Source: Haematobia irritans
Lineage: Eukaryota; Arthropoda; Insecta; Diptera; Muscidae
Reading direction: 5' to 3'
Assembly: GCF_050003625.1 (NCBI RefSeq)
Contig: NC_134398.1
Coordinates: 110,006,171-110,070,170 of the forward strand
Length of the DNA stretch: 64,000 nt
Part shown: positions 9,801 to 23,595 of the stretch, piece by piece
How the letters are laid out: every line of letters begins with the position of its first letter
Numbering within the stretch: position 1 is the first letter of the stretch
Program-made: the position numbers and the translations under genes
Notes under the pieces: generated by a model
Databases searched by the model: none
What the model was told of the DNA's origin: nothing
Seen by the model: only the letters and a program-made list of their open reading frames with translations

Positions 9801-12800
9801 TCCGATTGTCCTAAAATTTGGTACGAGGTCCTGTTTCGGCTCAAAGACGATCCCAATTGATTTTTGGAAAAAATCGGTTCAGATTTAGATATAGCTGCCA
9901 TATATATTTTTCACCGATCTGGTCATAATTGGCGTGTATATCAACCGATCTTCCTCAGATTCCGTACATACAAATATTTTATGAGTCTCGAAAAACTTGC
10001 AAAATATCATCCAAATCGGTTCAGATTTAGATATAGCTCCCATATATAGCTTTCGCCCGATTTACACTCCTTTGTCCACAGAGGCCAATTTTTTGATCCG
10101 ATTTAGTTGAAATTTTGCATAGGGAGTAGAATTAGCATTGTAGCTATGCGTGTCAAATTTGGTTGAAATCGGTTCAGATTTAGATATAGCTCCCATATAT
10201 AGCTTTCGCCCGATTTACACTCATTTGCCCACAGAGGCCAATTTTTTGCTCCGATTTAGTTGAAATTTTGCACAGGGAGTAGAATTAGCATTGTAGCTAT
10301 GCGTGCCAAATTTGGTTGAAATCGGTTCGGATTTAGATATAGCTCCAATATATATGTTTTTCTGATTTCGACAAAAATGGTCAAAATACCAACATTTTCC
10401 TTGTAAAATCGCCACTGCTTAGTGGAAAAGTTGTAAAAATTACTCTAATTTTCCTAAACTTCTAATACATATATATCGAGCGATAAATCATAAATAAACT
10501 TTTGCGCAGTTTTCTTAAAATTGCTCCAGATTTAAATGTTTCCCATATTTTTATACCCTTCACCACTACTGTGGTACAGGGTATAATAAGTTTGTGCATT
10601 TGTATGTAACGCCAAGAAGGAAAAGTCTGAGACCCATCGTTTAGTATACCGATCGTCTTAGAATTAAATTCTGAGTCGATTTAGCGATGTCCGTCTGTCT
10701 GTCTGTCTGTCTGTCCGTCTGTCTGTCTGTTGATGTATTTTTGTGTGCAAAGTACAGCTCGCACTTTTAGTCCGATTGTCCTAAAAATTGGTACGGGGTC
10801 CTGTTTCGGCTCAAAGACGATCCCTATTGATTTTGGAAAAAATCGGTTCAGATTTAGATATAGCTGACATATATATTTTTCACCGATCTGGTCATAATTG
10901 CCGTGTATATCAACCGATCTTTCTCAAATTCCGTACATCCGAATATTTTATGAGTCTCGAAAAACTTGCAAAATATCAGCCAAATCGGTTCAGATTTAGA
11001 TATAGCTCCCATATATAGCTTTCGCCCGATTTACACTCATTTGCCCACAGAGCCCAATTTTTTGCTCCGATTTAGTTGAAATTTTGCACAGGGAGTAAAA
11101 TTAGCATTATAGCTATGCGTGTCAAATTTGGTTGAAATCGGTTCAGATTTAGATATAGCTCCCATATATAGCTTTCAACCGATTTACACTCAAATAACCA
11201 CAGAGGCCAAATTTTTGCTCCGATTTAGTTGAAATTTTGCACAGGGAGTAGAATGAGCATTGTAGCTATGCGTGCCAAATTTGGTTGAAATCGGTTCAGA
11301 TTTAGATATAGCTCCCATATATAGCATTCGCCCGATTTACACTCATATGACCACAGAGGCCAATTCTTAACTCCGATTTAGTTGAAATTTTGCACAGGGA
11401 GTAGAATTTGCATTGTTGCTATGCGTGCCAAATTTGGTTGAAATCGGTTCAGATTTAGATATAGCTCCCATATATATGTTTTTCTGATTTCGACAAAAAT
11501 GGTCAAAATACCAACATTTTCCTTGTAAAATCGCCACTGCTTACTCGAAAAGTTGTAAAAATGACTCTAATTTTCCTAAACTTCTAATACATATATATCG
11601 AGCGATAAATCATAAATAAACTTTTGCGAAGTTTCCTTAAAATTGCTTCAGATTTAAATGTTTCGCATATTTATACCCTTCACCACTACTGTGGTACAGG
11701 GTATAATAAGTTTGTGCATTTGTATGTAACACCAAGAAGGAAAAGTCTGAGACCCATCGTTTAGTATACCGATCGTCTTAGAATTAAATTCTGAGTCGAT
11801 TTAGCGATGTCCGTCTGTCTGTCTGTCTGTCTGTCCGTCTGTCTGTCTGTCTGTTGATGTATTTTTGTGTGCAAAATACAGCTCGCACTTTTAGTCCGAT
11901 TGTCCTAAAATATGGTACGGGGTCCTGTTTCGGCTCAAAGACGATCCCTGTTGATTTTGGAAAAAATCGGTTCAGATTTAGATATAGCTGCCATATATAT
12001 TTTTCACCGATCTGGTCATAATTGGCGTGTATATCAACCGATCTTCCTCAAATTCCGTACATACAAATATTTTATGAGTCTCGAAAAACTTGCAAAATAT
12101 CATCCAAATCGGTTCAGATTTAGATATAGCTCCCATATATAGCTTTCGCCCGATTTACACTCCTTTGTCCACAGAGGCCAATTTTTTGCTCCGATTTAGT
12201 TGAAATTTTGCACAGGGAGTAGAATTAGCATTGTAGCTATGCGTGTCAAATTTGGTTGAAATCGGTTCAGATTTAGATATAGCTCCCATATATAGCTTTC
12301 GCCCGATTTACACTCATTTGCCCACAGAGGCCAATTTTTTGCTCCGATTTAGTTGAAATTTTGCACAGGGAGTAGAATTAGCATTGTAGCTATGCGTGCC
12401 AAATTTGGTTGAAATCGGTTCAGATTTAGATATAGCTCCAATATATATGTTTTTCTGATTTCGACAAAAATGGTCAAAATACCAACATTTTCCTTGTAAA
12501 ATCGCCACTGCTTAGTGGAAAAGTTGTAAAAATTACTCTAATTTTCCTAAACTTCTAATACATATATATCGAGCGATAAATCATAAATAAACTTTTGCGA
12601 AGTTTTCTTAAAATTGCTCCAGATTTAAATGTTTCCCATATTTTTATACCCTTCACCACTACTGTGGTACAGGGTATAATAAGTTTGTGCATTTGTATGT
12701 AACGCCAAGAAGGAAAAGTGTGAGACCCATCGTTTAGTATACCGATCGTCTTAGAATTAAATTCTGAGTCGATTTAGCGATGTCCGTCTGTCTGTCCGTC

Positions 12801-15800
12801 TGTCTGTTGATGTATTTTTGTGTGCAAAGTACAGCTCGCACTTTTAGTCCGATTGTCCTAAAATTCGGTATGGGGTCCTGTTTCGGCTCAAAGACGATCC
12901 CTATTGATTTTGGAAAAAATCGGTTCAGATTTAGATATAGCTGCCATATATATTTTTCACCGATCTGGTCATAATTGGCGTGTATATCAACCGATCTTCC
13001 TCAAATTCCGTACATCCAAATATTTTATGAGTCTCGAAAAACTTGCAAAATATCATCCAAATCGGTTCAGATTTAGATATAGCTCCCATATATAGCTTTC
13101 GCCCGATTTACACTCCTTTGTCCACAGAGGCCAATTTTTTGCTCCGATTTAGTTGAAATTTTGCACAGGGAGTAGAATTAGCATTATAGCTATGCGTGTC
13201 AAATTTGGTGGATATCGGTTCAGATTTAGATATAGCTCCCATATATAGCTTTCGCCCGATTTACACTCCTTTGTCCACAGAGGCCAATTTTTTGCTCCGA
13301 TTTAGTTGAAATTTTGCACAGGGGGTAGAATTAGCATTGTAGCTATGCGTGTCAAATTTGGTTGAAATCGGTTCAGATTTAGATATAGCTCCCATATATA
13401 GCTTTCGCCCGATTTACACTCAAATGACCACAGAGGCCAATTTTTTGCTCCGATTTAGTTGAAATTTTGCACAGGGAGTATAATTAGCATTGTAGCTATG
13501 CGTGCCAAATTTGGTTGAAATCGGTTCAGATTTAGATATAGCTCCCATATATAGCTTTCGCCCGATTTACACTCATATGACCACAGAGGCCAATTTTGTG
13601 CTCCGATTTAGTTGAAATTTTGCACAGGGAGTAGAATGAGCATTGTAGCTATGCGTGCCAAATTTGGTTGAAATCGGTTCAGATTTAGATATAGCTCCCA
13701 TATATAGCATTCGCCCGATTTACACTCATATGACCACAGAGGCCAATTCTTAACTCCGATTTAGTTGAAATTTTGCACAGGGAGTAGAATTTGCATTGTT
13801 GCTATGCGTGCCAAATTTGGTTGAAATCGGTTCAGATTTAGATATAGCTCCCATATATATGTTTTTCTGATTTCGACAAAAATGGTCAAAATACCAACAT
13901 TTTCCTTGTAAAATCGCCACTGCTTACTCGAAAAGTTGTAAAAATGACTCTAATTTTCCTAAACTTCTAATACATATATATCGAGCGATAAATCATAAAT
14001 AAACTTTTGCGAAGTTTCCTTAAAATTGCTTCAGATTTAAATGTTTCGCATATTTATACCCTTCACCACTACTGTGGTACAGGGTATAATAAGTTTGTGC
14101 ATTTGTATGTAACACCAAGAAGGAAAAGTCTGAGACCCATCGTTTAGTATACCGATCGTCTTAGAATTAAATTCTGAGTCGATTTAGCGATGTCCGTCTG
14201 TCTGTCTGTCCGTCTGTCTGTCTGTCCGTCTGTCTGTCTGTCTGTCTGTTGATGTATTTTTGTGTGCAAAATACAGCTCGCACTTTTAGTCCGATTGTCC
14301 TAAAACTTAGTACGGGGTCTTGTTTCGGCTCAAAGACGATCCCTATTGATTTTGGAAAAAATCGGTTCAGATTTAGATATAGCTGCCATATATATTTTTC
14401 ACCGATCTGGTCATAATTGGCGTTTATATCAACCGATCTTCCTCAAATTCCGTACATACAAATATTTTATGAGTCTCGAAAAACTTGCAAAATATCATCC
14501 AAATCGGTTCAGATTTAGATATAGCTCCCATATATAGCTTTCGCCCGATTTACACTCATTTGCCCACAGAGGCCAATTTTTTGCTCCGATTTAGTTGAAA
14601 TTTTGCACAGGGAGTAGAATGAGCATTGTAGCTATGCGTGCCAAATTTGGTTGAAATCGGTTCAGATTTAGATATAGCTCCAATATATATGTTTTTCTGA
14701 TTTCGACAAAAATGGTCAAAATACCAACATTTTCCTTGTAAAATCGCCACTGCTTAGTGTAAAAGTTGTAAAAATGACTCTAATTTTCCTAAACTTCTAA
14801 TACATATATATCGAGCGATAAATCATAAATAAACTTTTGCGAAGTTTTCTTAAAATTGCTCCAGATTTAAATGTTTCCCATATTTTTATACCCTTCACCA
14901 CTACTGTGGTACAGGGTATAATAAGTTTGTGCATTTGTATGTAACACCAAGAAGGAAAAGTCTGAGACCCATCGTTTAGTATACCGATCGTCTTAGAATT
15001 AAATTCTGAGTCGATTTAGCGATGTCCGTCTGTCTGTCTGTCTGTTGATGTATTTTTGTGTGCAAAGTACAGCTCGCACTTTTAGTCCGATTGTCCTAAA
15101 ATTTGGTACGAGGTCCTGTTTCGGCTCAAAGACGATCCCAATTGATTTTTGGAAAAAATCGGTTCAGATTTAGATATAGCTGCCATATATATTTTTCACC
15201 GATCTGGTCATAATTGGCGTGTATATCAACCGATCTTCCTCAAATTCCGTACATACAAATATTTTATGAGTCTCGAAAAACTTGCAAAATATCATCCAAA
15301 TCGGTTCAGATTTAGATATAGCTCCCATATATAGCTTTCGCCCGATTTACACTCCTTTGTCCACAGAGGCCAATTTTTTGATCCGATTTAGTTGAAATTT
15401 TGCATAGGGAGTAGAATTAGCATTGTAGCTATGCGTGTCAAATTTGGTTGAAATCGGTTCAGATTTAGATATAGCTCCCATATATAGCTTTCGCCCGATT
15501 TACACTCATTTGCCCACAGAGGCCAATTTTTTGCTCCGATTTAGTTGAAATTTTGCACAGGGAGTAGAATTAGCATTGTAGCTATGCGTGCCAAATTTGG
15601 TTGAAATCGGTTCGGATTTAGATATAGCTCCAATATATATGTTTTTCTGATTTCGACAAAAATGGTCAAAATACCAACATTTTCCTTGTAAAATCGCCAC
15701 TGCTTAGTGTAAAAGTTGTAAAAATGACTCTAATTTTCCTAAACTTCTAATACATATATATCGAGCGATAAATCATAAATAAACTTTTGCGAAGTTTTCT

Positions 15801-18030
15801 TAAAATTGCTCCAGATTTAAATGTTTCCCATATTTTTATACCCTTCACCACTACTGTGGTACAGGGTATAATAAGTTTGTGCATTTGTATGTAACACCAA
15901 GAAGGAAAAGTCTGAGACCCATCGTTTAGTATACCGATCGTCTTAGAATTAAATTCTGAGTCGATTTAGCGATGTCCGTCTGTCTGTTGATGTATTTTTG
16001 TGTGCAAAGTACAGCTCGCACTTTTAGTCCGATTGTCCTAAAATTTGGTACGAGGTCCTGTTTCGGCTCAAAGACGATCCCAATTGATTTTTTGAAAAAA
16101 TCGGTTCAGATTTAGATATAGCTGCCATATATATTTTTCACCGATCTGGTCATAATTGGCGTGTATATCAACCGATCTTCCTCAGATTCCGTACATACAA
16201 ATATTTTATGAGTCTCGAAAAACTTGCAAAATATCATCCAAATCGGTTCAGATTTAGATATAGCTCCCATATATAGCTTTCGCCCGATTTACACTCCTTT
16301 GTCCACAGAGGCCAATTTTTTGATCCGATTTAGTTGAAATTTTGCATAGGGAGTAGAATTAGCATTGTAGCTATGCGTGTCAAATTTGGTTGAAATCGGT
16401 TCAGATTTAGATATAGCTCCCATATATAGCTTTCGCCCGATTTACACTCATTTGCCCACAGAGGCCAATTTTTTGCTCCGATTTAGTTGAAATTTTGCAC
16501 AGGGAGTAGAATTAGCATTGTAGCTATGCGTGCCAAATTTGGTTGAAATCGGTTCGGATTTAGATATAGCTCCAATATATATGTTTTTCTGATTTCGACA
16601 AAAATGGTCAAAATACCAACATTTTCCTTGTAAAATCGCCACTGCTTAGTGGAAAAGTTGTAAAAATTACTCTAATTTTCCTAAACTTCTAATACATATA
16701 TATCGAGCGATAAATCATAAATAAACTTTTGCGCAGTTTTCTTAAAATTGCTCCAGATTTAAATGTTTCCCATATTTTTATACCCTTCACCACTACTGTG
16801 GTACAGGGTATAATAAGTTTGTGCATTTGTATGTAACGCCAAGAAGGAAAAGTCTGAGACCCATCGTTTAGTATACCGATCGTCTTAGAATTAAATTCTG
16901 AGTCGATTTAGCGATGTCGGTCTGTCTGTCTGTCCGTCTGTCTGTCTGTTGATGTATTTTTGTGTGCAAAGTACAGCTCGCACTTTTAGTCCGATTGTCC
17001 TAAAAATTGGTACGGGGTCCTGTTTCGGCTCAAAGACGATCCCTATTGATTTTGGAAAAAATCGGTTCAGATTTAGATATAGCTGCCATATATATTTTTC
17101 ACCGATCTGGTCATAATTGCCGTGTATATCAACCGATCTTTCTCAAATTCCGGACATCCGAATATTTTATGAGTCTCGAAAAACTTGCAAAATATCAGCC
17201 AAATCGGTTCAGATTTAGATATAGCTCCCATATATAGCTTTCGCCCGATTTACACTCATTTGCCCACAGAGCCCAATTTTTTGCTCCGATTTAGTTGAAA
17301 TTTTGCACAGGGAGTAAAATTAGCATTATAGCTATGCGTGTCAAATTTGGTTGAAATCGGTTCAGATTTAGATATAGCTCCCATATATAGCTTTCAACCG
17401 ATTTACACTCAAATAACCACAGAGGCCAAATTTTTGCTCCGATTTAGTTGAAATTTTGCACAGGGAGTAGAATGAGCATTGTAGCTATGCGTGCCAAATT
17501 TGGTTGAAATCGGTTCAGATTTAGATATAGCTCCCATATATAGCATTCGCCCGATTTACACTCATATGACCACAGAGGCCAATTCTTAACTCCGATTTAG
17601 TTGAAATTTTGCACAGGGAGTAGAATTTGCATTGTTGCTATGCGTGCCAAATTTGGTTGAAATCGGTTCAGATTTAGATATAGCTCCCATATATATGTTT
17701 TTCTGATTTCGACAAAAATGGTCAAAATACCAACATTTTCCTTGTAAAATCGCCACTGCTTACTCGAAAAGTTGTAAAAATGACTCTAATTTTCCTAAAC
17801 TTCTAATACATATATATCGAGCGATAAATCATAAATAAACTTTTGCGAAGTTTCCTTAAAATTGCTTCAGATTTAAATGTTTCGCATATTTATACCCTTC
17901 ACCACTACTGTGGTACAGGGTATAATAAGTTTGTGCATTTGTATGTAACACCAAGAAGGAAAAGTCTGAGACCCATCGTTTAGTATACCGATCGTCTTAG
18001 AATTAAATTCTGAGTCGATTTAGCGATGTC

Positions 18031-18065
<35 letters not shown>

Positions 18066-20130
18066 CTGTCTGTCTGTTGATGTATTTTTGTGTGCAAAAT
18101 ACAGCTCGCACTTTTAGTCCGATTGTCCTAAAATATGGTACGGGGTCCTGTTTCGGCTCAAAGACGATCCCTGTTGATTTTGGAAAAAATCGGTTCAGAT
18201 TTAGATATAGCTGCCATATATATTTTTCACCGATCTGGTCATAATTGGCGTGTATATCAACCGATCTTCCTCAAATTCCGTACATACAAATATTTTATGA
18301 GTCTCGAAAAACTTGCAAAATATCATCCAAATCGGTTCAGATTTAGATATAGCTCCCATATATAGCTTTCGCCCGATTTACACTCCTTTGTCCACAGAGG
18401 CCAATTTTTTGCTCCGATTTAGTTGAAATTTTGCACAGGGAGTAGAATTAGCATTGTAGCTATGCGTGTCAAATTTGGTTGAAATCGGTTCAGATTTAGA
18501 TATAGCTCCCATATATAGCTTTCGCCCGATTTACACTCATTTGCCCACAGAGGCCAATTTTTTGCTCCGATTTAGTTGAAATTTTGCACAGGGAGTAGAA
18601 TTAGCATTGTAGCTATGCGTGCCAAATTTGGTTGAAATCGGTTCAGATTTAGATATAGCTCCAATATATATGTTTTTCTGATTTCGACAAAAATGGTCAA
18701 AATACCAACATTTTCCTTGTAAAATCGCCACTGCTTAGTGGAAAAGTTGTAAAAATTACTCTAATTTTCCTAAACTTCTAATACATATATATCGAGCGAT
18801 AAATCATAAATAAACTTTTGCGAAGTTTTCTTAAAATTGCTCCAGATTTAAATGTTTCCCATATTTTTATACCCTTCACCACTACTGTGGTACAGGGTAT
18901 AATAAGTTTGTGCATTTGTATGTAACGCCAAGAAGGAAAAGTGTGAGACCCATCGTTTAGTATACCGATCGTCTTAGAATTAAATTCTGAGTCGATTTAG
19001 CGATGTCCGTCTGTCTGTCCGTCTGTCTGTTGATGTATTTTTGTGTGCAAAGTACAGCTCGCACTTTTAGTCCGATTGTCCTAAAATTCGGTATGGGGTC
19101 CTGTTTCGGCTCAAAGACGATCCCTATTGATTTTGGAAAAAATCGGTTCAGATTTAGATATAGCTGCCATATATATTTTTCACCGATCTGGTCATAATTG
19201 GCGTGTATATCAACCGATCTTCCTCAAATTCCGTACATCCAAATATTTTATGAGTCTCGAAAAACTTGCAAAATATCATCCAAATCGGTTCAGATTTAGA
19301 TATAGCTCCCATATATAGCTTTCGCCCGATTTACACTCCTTTGTCCACAGAGGCCAATTTTTTGCTCCGATTTAGTTGAAATTTTGCACAGGGAGTAGAA
19401 TTAGCATTATAGCTATGCGTGTCAAATTTGGTGGATATCGGTTCAGATTTAGATATAGCTCCCATATATAGCTTTCGCCCGATTTACACTCCTTTGTCCA
19501 CAGAGGCCAATTTTTTGCTCCGATTTAGTTGAAATTTTGCACAGGGGGTAGAATTAGCATTGTAGCTATGCGTGTCAAATTTGGTTGAAATCGGTTCAGA
19601 TTTAGATATAGCTCCCATATATAGCTTTCGCCCGATTTACACTCAAATGACCACAGAGGCCAATTTTTTGCTCCGATTTAGTTGAAATTTTGCACAGGGA
19701 GTATAATTAGCATTGTAGCTATGCGTGCCAAATTTGGTTGAAATCGGTTCAGATTTAGATATAGCTCCCATATATAGCTTTCGCCCGATTTACACTCATA
19801 TGACCACAGAGGCCAATTTTGTGCTCCGATTTAGTTGAAATTTTGCACAGGGAGTAGAATTAGCATTGTAGCTATGCGTGCCAAATTTGGTTGAAATCGG
19901 TTCAGATTTAGATATAGCTCCCATATATATGTTTTTCTGATTTCGACAAAAATGGTCGAAATACCAACATTTTCCTTGTAAAATCGCCACTGCTTAGTGG
20001 AAAAGTTGTAAAAATGACTCTAATTTTCCTAAACTTCTAATACATATATATCGAGCGATAAATCATAAATAAACTTTTGCGAAGTTTTCTTAAAATTGCT
20101 TCAGATTTAAATGTTTCCCATATTTTTTTT

Positions 20131-20870
20131 TACTAACATTGTGTTCCACCCTAGTGCATTAGCCGACTTAAATTTTGAGTCTATAGATTTTGTAGAAGTC
20201 TATCAAATTCTGTCCAGATCGAGTGATATTTAAATGTATGTATTCGGGACAGACCTTTATATATAGCCCCAACACATTTGACGGATGTGATATGGTATCG
20301 AAAATTTAGATCTACAAAGTGGTGCAGGGTATAATATAGTCGGCCCCGCCCGACTTTAGACTTTCCTTACTTGTTTTTTACTAACATTGTGTTCCACCCT
20401 AGTGCATTAGCCGACTTAAATTTTGAGTCTATAGATTTTGTAGAAGTCTATCAAATCCTGTCCAGATCGAGTGATATTTAAATGTATGTATTCGGGACAA
20501 ACCTTTATATATAGCCCCAACACATTTGACGGATGTGATATGGTATCGAAAATTTAGATCTACAAAGTGGTGCAGGGTATAATATAGTCGGCCCCGCCCG
20601 ACTTTAGACTTTCCTTACTTGTTTTTTACTAACATTGTGTTCCACCCTAGTGCATTAGCCGACTTAAATTTTGAGTCTATAGATTTTGTAGAAGTCTATC
20701 AAATTCTGTCCAGATCGAGTGATATTTAAATGTATGTATTTGGGACAAACCTTTATATATAGCCCCAACACATTTGACGGATGTGATATGGTATCGAAAA
20801 TTTAGATCTACAAAGTGGTGCAGGTTATAATATAGTCGGCCCCGCCCGACTTTAGACTTTCCTTACTTGT
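20131..20870 (+). repeat. Three 248-bp terminal modules closing array A
   Basis: Copies begin TACTAACATTGTG at 20131, 20379 and 20627, an exact 248-bp period. The last copy ends CCTTACTTGT at 20870 against host TTTATAATATT. Each copy contains GTGGTGCAGGGTATAATATAG and a short GC-rich palindromic stretch (GTCGGCCCCGCCCGAC) just before the end. A GC-rich stem near one end fits a rolling-circle element 3' end. The three copies differ by only a few bases. Confidence 0.9.
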
Positions 20871-20994
20871 TTTATAATATTAAATTGAGCCGACGGGCTT
20901 TTTGGGCAGCAAATAAATCAATGACTTCTAGAGTCGGCACATTTATTCGGCGATGAACCGACATTAATGCCAATCCATTGAGTATACTCTCGCT
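20871..20994 (+). other. Host segment between array A and the SINE
   Basis: Reverse complement of 1630-1753 with a few substitutions. It starts TTTATAATATTAAATTGAG directly after array A. A near-identical copy is at 24776-24899. Confidence 0.8.
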
Positions 20995-21007
20995 AGTCGA
21001 ATTTCTA

Positions 21008-21352
21008 GGTTAGGTTAGGTTAGGTTATGTGGCAGCCCGATGTATCAGGCTCACTTAGACTATTCAGTCCATTGTGATACCACAGTGGTGAACTTCTCTC
21101 TTATCACTGAGTGCTGCCCGATTCCATGTTAAGCTCAATGACAAGGGACCTCCTTTTTATAGCCGAGTCCGAACGGCGTTCCACATTCCAGTGAAACCAC
21201 TTAGAGAAGCTTTGAAACCCTCAGAAATGTCACCAGCATTACTGAGGTGGGATAATCCACCGCTGAAAAACTTTTTGGTGTTCGGTCGTAGCAGGAATCG
21301 AACCCACGACCTTGTGTATGCAAGGCGGGCATGCTAACCATTGCACCACGGT
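21008..21352 (-). mobile_element. tRNA-derived SINE, copy 1
   Basis: A 345-bp insertion bounded by a perfect 13-bp target-site duplication, AGTCGAATTTCTA (20995-21007 and 21353-21365). Read on the - strand, the head is tRNA-like, with an A box TGGTGCAATGG (21338-21348) and a B box GGTTCGATTCC (21294-21304). The 3' tail is a short TAACC-type repeat, seen on the + strand as GGTTAGGTTAGGTTAGG from 21008. The single-copy empty target at 1617-1629 confirms the boundaries. The 66-codon minus-strand open frame across it is a shadow, not a gene. I do not assign the parental tRNA. Confidence 0.88.
21294..21348 (-). promoter_or_regulatory. RNA polymerase III A and B boxes of SINE copy 1
   Basis: The A box at 21338-21348 and the B box at 21294-21304 match the usual TRGYNNARNGG and GGTTCRANTCC consensus, with the spacing of an internal tRNA-type promoter. 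This is direct sequence evidence. Whether it is transcribed is unknown. Confidence 0.75.
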
Positions 21353-21365
21353 AGTCGAATTTCTA

Positions 21366-21391
21366 AGATACGTCTTTAATCTCATCATTGT
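21366..21391 (+). other. Host segment between the SINE and array B
   Basis: It runs AGATACGTC...CATTGT and stops at 21391, where the array head TATACCC begins. The homologous unoccupied DNA continues TGAAAAT (reverse complement of 1581-1590), which here reappears only at 46439. Confidence 0.75.
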
Positions 21392-23595
21392 TATACCCTT
21401 CATCACTACTGTGGTACAGGGTATAATAAGTTTGTGCATTTGTATGTAACGCCAAGAAGGAAAAGTCTGAGACCCATCGTTTAGTATACCGATCGTCTTA
21501 GAATTAAATTCTGAGTCTGTCTGTCTGTCTGTTGATGTATTTTTGTGTGCAAAGTACAGCTCGCACTTTTAGTCCGATTGTCCTAAAATTTGGTACGGGG
21601 TCCTGTTTCGGCTCAAAGACGATCCCTATTGATTTTGGAAAAAATCGGTTCAGATTTAGATATAGCTGCCATATATATTTTTCACCGATCTGGTCATAAT
21701 TGGCGTGTATATCAACCGATCTTCCTCAAATTCCGTACATACAAATATTTTATGAGTCTCGAAAAACTTGCAAAATATCATCCAAATCGGTTCAGATTTA
21801 GATATAGCTCCCATATATAGCTTTCGCCCGATTTACACTCCTTTGTCCACAGAGGCCAATTTTTTGCTCCGATTTAGTTGAAATTTTGCACAGGGAGTAG
21901 AATTAGCATTGTAGCTATGCGTGTCAAATTTGGTTGAAATCGGTTCAGATTTAGATATAGCTCCCATATATAGCTTTCGCACGATTTACACTCATTTGCC
22001 CACAGAGGCCAATTTTTGCTCCGATTTAGTTGAAATTTTGCACAGGGAGTAGAATTAGCATTGTAGCTATGCGTGCCAAATTTGGTTGAAATCGGTTCAG
22101 ATTTAGATATAGCTCCAATATATATGTTTTTCTGATTTCGACAAAAATGGTCAAAATACCAACATTTTCCTTGTAAAATCGCCACTGCTTAGTGGAAAAG
22201 TTGTAAAAATTACTCTAATTTTCCTAAACTTCTAATACATATATATCGAGCGATAAATCATAAATAAACTTTTGCGCAGTTTTCTTAAAATTGCTCCAGA
22301 TTTAAATGTTTCCCATATTTTTATACCCTTCACCACTACTGTGGTACAGGGTATAATAAGTTTGTGCATTTGTATGTAACGCCAAGAAGGAAAAGTCTGA
22401 GACCCATCGTTTAGTATACCGATCGTCTTAGAATTAAATTCTGAGTCGATTTAGCGATGTCCGTCTGTCTGTCTGTCTGTCCGTCTGTCTGTCTGTTGAT
22501 GTATTTTTGTGTGCAAAGTACAGCTCGCACTTTTAGTCCGATTGTCCTAAAATTTGGTATGGGGTCCTGTTTCGGCTCAAAGACGATCCCTATTGATTTT
22601 GGAAAAAATCGGTTCAGATTTAGATATAGCTGCCATATATATTTTTCACCGATCTGGTCATAATTGGCGTGTATATCAACCGATCTTCCTCAAATTCCGT
22701 ACATCCAAATATTCTATGAGTCTCGAAAAACTTGCAAAATATCATCCAAATCGGTTCAGATTTAGATATAGCTCCCATATATAGCTTTCGCCCGATTTAC
22801 ACTCCTTTGTCCACAGAGGCCAATTTTTTGCTCCGATTTAGTTGAAATTTTGCACAGGGAGTAGAATTAGCATTGTAGCTATGCGTGTCAAATTTGGTGG
22901 AAATCGGTTCAGATTTAGATATAGCTCCCATATATAGCTTTCGCCCGATTTACACTCAAATGACCACAGAGGCCAATTTTTTGCTCCGATTTAGTTGAAA
23001 TTTTGCACAGGGGGTAGAATTAGCATTGTAGCTATGCGTGTCAAATTTGGTTGAAATTGGTTCAGATTTAGATATAGCTCCCATATATAGCTTTCGCCCG
23101 ATTTACACTCAAATGACCACAGAGGCCAATTTTTTGCTCCGATTTAGTTGAAATTTTGCACAGGGAGTATAATTAGTATTGTAGCTATGCGTGCCAAATT
23201 TGGTTGAAATCGGTTCAGATTTAGATATAGCTCCCATATATAGCTTTCGCCCGATTTACACTCATATGACCACAGAGGCCAATTTTTTGCTCCGATTTAG
23301 TTGAAATTTTGCACAGGGAGTAGAATTAGCATTGTAGCTATGCGTGCCAAATTTGGTTGAAATTGGTTCAGATTTAGATATAGCTCCCATATATATGTTT
23401 TTCTGATTTCGACAAAAATGGTCGAAATACCAACATTTTCCTTGTAAAATCGCCACTGCTTAGTGGAAAAGTTGTAAAAATGACTCTAATTTTCCTAAAC
23501 TTCTAATACATATATATCGAGCGATAAATCATAAATAAACTTTTGCGAAGTTTTCTTAAAATTGCTCCAGATTTAAATGTTTCCCATATTTTTTT
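21392..23595 (+). repeat. Array B: two tandem units
   Basis: Heads are at 21392 (variant TATACCCTTCATCAC) and 22322. The first unit lacks part of the leader before its short GTCY tract near 21517. The second carries several 153-bp subrepeats. The block 21392-25296 (arrays B, one 248-bp module, host DNA and SINE) is effectively one 3905-bp duplicated segment lying between A and C. Confidence 0.88.

Larger units (their letters stand above)
3638..20130 (+). repeat. Array A: 15 tandem Helentron-like/mini-me-like units
   Basis: Unit heads (TATACCCTTCACC; the first is mutated to TAAACCC) lie at 3638, 4776, 6668, 7658, 8778, 9610, 10552, 11672, 12645, 14055, 14887, 15837, 16779, 17891 and 18868. 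Each unit has, in order, a hairpin head, a conserved 130-base leader, (GTCY)n, two diverged blocks of about 150 bp, one or more 153-bp subrepeats and a roughly 200-bp tail ending in ATGTTTCCCATATTT or GCATATTT. Unit lengths run from 832 to 1892. The 4776 unit is two units fused by loss of a head (join near 5616). The block from 8778 to 14054 is repeated from 14055 with an offset of 5277, rising to 6223 because one extra unit of about 942 bp is present. The many 60-76-codon open frames are a by-product of this repetition. Confidence 0.93.

Noticed and set aside
21008..21028. Telomeric TTAGG array
   Set aside because: Only about four pentamers are present and they are the defined tail of a SINE bounded by a target duplication.
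21294..21352. A genuine tRNA gene
   Set aside because: A and B boxes match, but it is joined to a SINE body with a target duplication, and the anticodon arm appears to have a 6-base loop. It is a tRNA-derived SINE head, not a functional tRNA.
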